DNA of 7,150 nucleotides, from positions 1-7,150 of the forward strand of contig CAYFWU010000030.1 in assembly GCA_964347025.1 (NCBI GenBank). The letters are read 5' to 3'. Below, in pieces: positions 4,580 to 7,150 of this stretch. Within the stretch, counting starts at the first letter, position 1. The number at the start of each line of letters is the position of its first letter. Position numbers and translations under genes: made by a program. Under the pieces are notes generated by a model. That model was not told where the DNA came from. It saw only the letters and a list, made by a program, of their open reading frames with translations, and did not search any database. The DNA is from CS3-C152 sp964347025. Its GTDB lineage: Archaea; Aenigmatarchaeota; Aenigmatarchaeia; QMZP01; QMZT01.

Positions 4580-6071
4580 GTTTTTGATTATTCTTACAGT
4601 GATCCTTGTTCTTGCCAGCGGATGTACACAACCCCCTTCTGATCAGTTCACACGTTACGAAACCGCTGATTCCTCCTCCATGGAGACGTTCTCGGTCGAA
4701 TACCCGGAATGGGAGGAAACAGAAAACGATGATCCTTTAAATGTCATCACCATGGTCAGGGCAGACAATATATGCACCTTCTATCTCAACGCCCCTGAGG
4801 CTCCCATGCAATGGTATGAGATCGCTCTTAAGAACTACATTACAGAAAACGATTTCACCCTCCTTTCCGAAAAACCACTTTCCTATAAAATGACCACAGG
4901 TGACGGGTACACCTTCCTGACGAAAACCAGGGGCATGTTCTGCGATGATAAGAGCTACTTCGTGATCTTTTCCTGTATTGAAGGCAACTTCGATGAGGCT
5001 CTTTTTAATCAAATCACTGACTCAATGAACTGCGAAAAGAAATGGAGCGTCCCAGAAAGAACGAGCAAAAAGCTCGGTCTTGTGATAAGCCCTGCGAACA
5101 CAACCACTGTCTACTCCGACTTTGCCAGGGCATACAACATCGCAAGGAACTCAGGGATCCAGATAACCCATAACTACGTGGCCTGGGGAGACATAGAAAA
5201 CCGTTCAGGCTCTTACAACTGGCTTGGAACGGACTTCATAAATAACCTAATCCAGAACAAGGGCCTGGAAGTCTCTGTCGTCTTCAACATTATACACACC
5301 TCTGTTGTGGGGAAGCTTCCTGAAGACATCACCTTCAAGAAATTCGACGACCCGGAACTCGTCCGAAGATTCACGGACTTCGTTCTCAAATACATAGACC
5401 GCTACAGGGACATAATAAGTTATGTGGAGATAGGGAATGAGGTCGATATCTACCTAAATTCACACCCGGATGAACTCCAGTCCTTCCGTTCGCTCTACCA
5501 GCAGGTCTACAATTCCATAAAAGAAAAATACCCGGACCTCCCGGTGGGAACGGTCTTCGCATACCACGACATGAAGAAGTCGAACGCCTTCTGGGTCTAC
5601 CACAACCTTTCGTTCGGGGATTTCGACGACTTCACTTTGTACATCTACTCTGACGGCTTCATCTTCAACCGCGATCCCTCGGAAGTGGGAAGACATCTCA
5701 AGGAAATAGAACAGCTGACAGGGAGCAGAAAGTTCGGAATGGAAGAGGTGGGATGGTCCACCTCCCCGAAGCTCCAAGGAAAAGAGGAAGATCAGAGAGA
5801 AACAGTGAAAGAATTCTTCAACTACCTGGAGCAGGCCCCGAATCGCCTGCAGTTCATGAACTACTTCCTCCTCCATGACGGAAAAGAGGACGACTGTATG
5901 GAGCAGGCGAAGAGCTTTATCGAGCCTGATCACCCCATCCTTGAAAACAAGGAATTCATGGATATATTCTCCGACTTCCTCTGCCAGCTCGGATTAATCA
6001 AAAATGACGGGACAGAGAAGCTCGCATGGGCAGAATGGGTCAAGCGGGCTGGGGAGTATAAGGTGAGTTAA
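4569..6071 (+). CDS. Lipoprotein with a PsbP-like N-terminal domain and a GH-A-like TIM barrel, long paralogue
   Basis: This is a 500-residue secreted lipoprotein: signal peptide MKVRFLIILTVILVL, lipobox ASGC, lipid site C19. Residues about 38-157 form an extra domain absent from the upstream paralogue. It begins METFSVEYPEWEE, alternates strands and helices and holds four cysteines (C69, C125, C136, C155) that could form disulfides; its layout recalls PsbP/Mog1-like domains, a tentative match. The barrel starts near KKLGLVISPAN (168-177). It has WGDIENRSGSYNW (206-218), a motif common in glycosidases, then VEIGNEVDIY with E291 as likely acid/base, and MEEVGWST with E393 as likely nucleophile (E392 adjacent). 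NYFLLHD (431-437) matches FLHE of the paralogue. The end, IKNDGTEKLAWAEW, fits the last barrel helix. I infer an extracellular carbohydrate-active enzyme with an added binding or assembly domain; the substrate is unknown. Confidence 0.75.
   Translation: MKVRFLIILTVILVLASGCTQPPSDQFTRYETADSSSMETFSVEYPEWEETENDDPLNVITMVRADNICTFYLNAPEAPMQWYEIALKNYITENDFTLLSEKPLSYKMTTGDGYTFLTKTRGMFCDDKSYFVIFSCIEGNFDEALFNQITDSMNCEKKWSVPERTSKKLGLVISPANTTTVYSDFARAYNIARNSGIQITHNYVAWGDIENRSGSYNWLGTDFINNLIQNKGLEVSVVFNIIHTSVVGKLPEDITFKKFDDPELVRRFTDFVLKYIDRYRDIISYVEIGNEVDIYLNSHPDELQSFRSLYQQVYNSIKEKYPDLPVGTVFAYHDMKKSNAFWVYHNLSFGDFDDFTLYIYSDGFIFNRDPSEVGRHLKEIEQLTGSRKFGMEEVGWSTSPKLQGKEEDQRETVKEFFNYLEQAPNRLQFMNYFLLHDGKEDDCMEQAKSFIEPDHPILENKEFMDIFSDFLCQLGLIKNDGTEKLAWAEWVKRAGEYKVS
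6062..6067 (+). promoter_or_regulatory. Shine-Dalgarno before the 6074 gene
   Basis: GGTGAG overlaps the last codons of the long barrel lipoprotein and lies 6 nt before the ATG at 6074. The two genes are only 2 nt apart. Confidence 0.6.
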
Positions 6072-6073
6072 AT

Positions 6074-6814
6074 ATGAAAAAATTATTCCTAATACTGATT
6101 CTTCTTATTCTCGCGAGCGGCTGCGTGAGCAATGAGCTTACAGGAATCAGAAAAACAGGAAAGCCAAATATAGAGTTTCCGAATAAATCCGTGGAGGAAG
6201 GCCCCCCTACAATTTATGATATCGGGATAGATCTGGAACCTTGGGACGAAAACACGAATTATGCAGGAGACGTCTCTTTTGATGGTCTCCAGTACAGCGA
6301 AAAAATCTTCCTTGAATTCGGCGCAGACGAGGGTGACGGCTCGCTGAATCCCCATCCCATGTTCGTCCTTCCCCTGGGGACAGAAATCCATGCGGTCTCG
6401 GCAGGGATCGTCTACTGGATCGAATCCCTTGGAGACAATGATTATGACGTATGCGTGAACAGGTATGAAGGCGATCAGTGGTGCGTATCCTATGAACACA
6501 TCTCCAGTCCAAGGGTAGAGGAAGGCGACATTGTCAATGTCGGTGACGTTATCGGAGAGGCCGGCCGCATAAACGAATTCACAGAATTCGGCAAGTTTGA
6601 CCTGAAGGTATGGAAAGGGGGACAGACTGTCCTCAATTACTGTCCCTACGAGTTGCTTGACGAACATGTCAGAGAAAGAATGCAGGCAAAGATAACCAGG
6701 TTCATCGAGGACTGGGAAGAATACATGGGGAAGAACATATACAACGAAGAGGATTGGGTATCCCCAGGATGCGCGGCCGAAACGCTCCAGGAGGAACCAT
6801 CCATGCAAGGGTAA
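6074..6814 (+). CDS. Lipoprotein with a degenerate M23/LytM-like domain
   Basis: This is a 246-residue secreted lipoprotein with a signal peptide (MKKLFLILILLIL) nearly identical to that of the 3557 gene, lipobox ASGC and lipid site C17. Residues about 88-180 resemble the M23 (LytM) beta fold: VLPLGTEIHAVSAGIVYWIE matches the family's 'p.GtpV.A...G.V', followed by SYEHISSPRVEEGDIVNVGDVIGEAGRI like 'y.Hl....v..Gd.V..Gq.iG..G', and GKFDLKVWKGG where the family has 'HLHFEV'. The zinc ligands are largely gone. The HxxxD pair appears to be N92/M96 and the HxH motif K174/D176, leaving only the central H142. Activity as a metallopeptidase is therefore unlikely, and a binding or scaffold role is more plausible. 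Cysteines C127, C137, C190 and C233 could form disulfides. A charged helix (LLDEHVRERMQAKITRFIEDWEEY) follows the domain. It is the last gene of the operon. Confidence 0.7.
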   Translation: MKKLFLILILLILASGCVSNELTGIRKTGKPNIEFPNKSVEEGPPTIYDIGIDLEPWDENTNYAGDVSFDGLQYSEKIFLEFGADEGDGSLNPHPMFVLPLGTEIHAVSAGIVYWIESLGDNDYDVCVNRYEGDQWCVSYEHISSPRVEEGDIVNVGDVIGEAGRINEFTEFGKFDLKVWKGGQTVLNYCPYELLDEHVRERMQAKITRFIEDWEEYMGKNIYNEEDWVSPGCAAETLQEEPSMQG

Positions 6815-6825
6815 GGATTTCAAAT

Positions 6826-6835
6826 CATATAAATA
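6826..6835 (+). promoter_or_regulatory. TATA-like box for the 6877 gene
   Basis: CATATAAATA lies 12 nt after the stop of the preceding gene and predicts a start near 6856, with a leader of about 20 nt that carries GGGGTGA. The last gene is therefore likely separate from the lipoprotein operon. Confidence 0.55.
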
Positions 6836-6866
6836 ACGCGAAAACAATATAATGGATTAAATCAAA

Positions 6867-6873
6867 GGGGTGA
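6867..6873 (+). promoter_or_regulatory. Shine-Dalgarno before the 6877 gene
   Basis: GGGGTGA lies 3 nt before the ATG at 6877, slightly close; AAAGG at 6864-6868 would give a longer spacing. No other in-frame start fits the site. Confidence 0.6.
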
Positions 6874-6876
6874 AAA

Positions 6877-7146
6877 ATGCCAAAGGGAAAGAAAGAGAAA
6901 GAATACGAACGTCCTGAGGACACACCGGGCTTCGGTCTGAGGGTGGCGATTTCGATAATCTCGGTCTTCGGGATAGTGGGATTCTTCATCGTCTGGCTGT
7001 TCTTCTTCGCCGACAAGTTCACGCTGTACCAGAACGTCGCGGTCGGCCTGGTCGCAGTACTGGCCTTCATCGCGATAATGGCCGCAGGCTGGGTGAGCTG
7101 GGGTATCAAGTACGGCAGGAAGTTCGATGAATGCAAGAAGAAGTGA
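6877..7146 (+). CDS. Small two-helix membrane protein of 89 aa
   Basis: The N-terminus is highly charged (MPKGKKEKEYERPED) and surely cytoplasmic. It is followed by two membrane helices at about 21-45 (LRVAISIISVFGIVGFFIVW and onward) and 50-72, joined by a very short loop (ADKFTLYQN). The tail KYGRKFDECKKK is basic, so both ends face the cytoplasm. Similar small proteins with 'DPGFG' before helix 1 and 'W.SWG.KYG' after helix 2 are, as far as I recall, found in several archaea as conserved hypothetical proteins. No function is known to me. It has its own promoter and ribosome binding site, and its stop lies 4 nt before the window edge. GC-rich codon use (GCG, GTC, CTG) fits a resident gene. 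Confidence 0.8.
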   Translation: MPKGKKEKEYERPEDTPGFGLRVAISIISVFGIVGFFIVWLFFFADKFTLYQNVAVGLVAVLAFIAIMAAGWVSWGIKYGRKFDECKKK

Positions 7147-7150
7147 GATC

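Noticed and set aside
5460..5933. Minus-strand open frame of 157 codons
   Set aside because: It lies inside the 500-residue barrel lipoprotein gene, whose catalytic motifs are intact. It is a shadow of that gene's codon bias.
6089..6847. Long minus-strand open frame of 252 codons
   Set aside because: It is fully antisense to the M23-like lipoprotein gene, which has a signal peptide, lipobox and ribosome binding site. The minus-strand product has no recognisable motif.

Overview
The window looks archaeal. AT-rich TATA-like boxes lie about 25-28 nt upstream of several start codons, so some messages are probably leaderless; other genes use strong GGAGGTG or GGGGTGA ribosome binding sites. Three consecutive genes carry short lipoprotein signals ending in (I/A)SGC, and arginine is often AGA/AGG. 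I cannot name the lineage. A euryarchaeal or DPANN-type genome would fit, but that is inference.

Left part (1-1280). A winged-helix DNA-binding protein runs leftward off the window edge. It is divergent from a two-gene unit (565-933, 935-1279) encoding small soluble proteins of unknown function. This part is visibly more AT-rich than the right half (one sampled 60-nt line is 38% GC, against 52% for a line in the 4569-6071 gene) and may be accessory.

Middle (1361-2836). A four-helix membrane protein resembling DUF4064 is followed by a two-helix protein with a bacterial-type PH domain (bPH_2/YdbS-like). Each has its own promoter. A 91-residue orphan follows; its predicted transcription start coincides with a perfect 8-bp inverted repeat, an operator candidate.

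Right part (2870-6814). A tight co-directional cluster encodes a polytopic membrane protein, two paralogous lipoproteins with clan GH-A-like TIM barrels, and a third lipoprotein with an M23/LytM-like fold that has lost most zinc ligands. The genes are 6 nt apart, overlapping by 11 nt, or 2 nt apart, so they are almost certainly one operon. The probable job is binding, remodelling or sensing of a glycan outside the membrane. The first barrel protein is the minimal form; the second adds a Cys-containing N-terminal domain. The window ends with a small two-helix membrane protein (6877-7146) under its own promoter.

No RNA genes, CRISPR arrays, insertion sequences or long repeats were seen, and no gap between genes exceeds about 155 nt. 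The most interesting element is the 2870-6814 cell-surface operon together with the inverted repeat over its promoter.
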